Assembly (NCBI RefSeq): GCF_904848625.1
Contig: NZ_CAJHCP010000006.1
Coordinates: forward strand, 474,609-538,608
Length of the DNA stretch: 64,000 nucleotides
Direction of reading: 5' to 3'
Source: Paraburkholderia metrosideri
Lineage (GTDB): Bacteria; Pseudomonadota; Gammaproteobacteria; Burkholderiales; Burkholderiaceae
Below are positions 63,818-64,000 of the stretch, piece by piece. The position numbers and the translations under genes were made by a program. Every line of letters begins with the position of its first letter. Position 1 is the first letter of the stretch. Under the pieces are notes generated by a model. That model was not told the origin of the DNA. It worked only from the letters and a program-made list of their open reading frames with translations, and did not search any database.

Positions 63818-64000
63818 GTTCCATGGGCGTTGGCCTTTCCTTGAATTCACGGTGGTCTATTGGTGTTGCCCCTGTGCGGGGCGGCACTTACTTTCTTTGC
63901 CGCCGCAAAGAAAGTAAGCAAAGAAAGCGGGCTCACACCGCCGGCTCTTAAGTGGGTTCCCTGGCTTGGAGGGGGTAGTGGTGCATCTGGAATCAGTGCT
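63818..64000 (+). repeat. Dispersed repeat element, copy D (runs off the window)
   Basis: Same element as at 47177 and 47431, palindrome at 63890-63915. The variant reads TTGAATTCACGG where copies A and B read TTGTGATCACGG. It is cut by the window end. Confidence 0.9.

Overview
The window is a contiguous piece of a GC-rich beta-proteobacterial chromosome, most likely Paraburkholderia or a close Burkholderiaceae relative. The evidence is the gene order thrS-infC-rpmI-rplT-pheS-pheT-ihfA-merR-tRNA-Pro, a beta-proteobacterial scoAB/SDR/ETF-QO set, an Fsr-type MFS pump, and strong third-position GC codon use. All calls come from reading the sequence and from family knowledge; no database search was run.

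Layout. 1-404 is the end of a glycosyltransferase-like gene cut by the window edge. 414-6018 holds a LysR regulator divergent from an acyl-CoA oxidation operon resembling pimFCD of dicarboxylate (pimelate) degradation. 6157-8535 holds an AspT-type exchanger and a SAM methyltransferase. 8966-21249 is a long minus-strand housekeeping block: an alpha/beta hydrolase, ridA, relA, tRNA-Val, thrS, infC (ATC start), rpmI, rplT, pheS, pheT, ihfA, a MerR gene and tRNA-Pro, punctuated by intrinsic terminators. 21464-26927 is acyl-CoA and ketone-body metabolism: scoAB with a divergent PAS-LuxR regulator, a thioesterase, an SDR and the ETF-ubiquinone oxidoreductase, which passes electrons from acyl-CoA dehydrogenases such as the pair at 3.7-6.0 kb to quinone.

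27289-40453 is mixed: aroC, an MFS-acyltransferase fusion, a CBS protein, O-acetylhomoserine sulfhydrylase coupled to a hydrolase, a DUF962/Mpo1-like protein, a YihY/BrkB protein, WrbA, DUF2069, a GlcD/D-2-hydroxyglutarate dehydrogenase-like flavoprotein, a metallophosphoesterase, a YedK-type SRAP protein and a 52-residue membrane protein. 40663-47175 is a LysR-controlled aromatic-acid efflux module of AaeXAB type with its own NodT outer-membrane channel; the LysR gene carries a tandem array of hairpin repeats against its ribosome binding site.

47177-52700 looks like a small acquired island: copies of a dispersed hairpin-bearing repeat (another copy at the right window edge), an AT-rich unrecognised membrane protein whose two reading frames join across an in-phase A7 slippery heptamer, a second unrecognised gene, and a periplasmic arylsulfatase. 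52820-63703 returns to core genes: an MltF-like lytic transglycosylase, a chemotaxis receptor, an Fsr-family pump, prpE, an MTAN-like nucleosidase over an octanucleotide repeat, and a UvrD-type helicase with a G-quadruplex-like tract upstream.

The best candidates for something undescribed are the island membrane protein with its frameshift site, the hairpin array in the LysR leader, and the dispersed repeat family. No CRISPR array, prophage, intact insertion sequence or known anti-phage system was seen.
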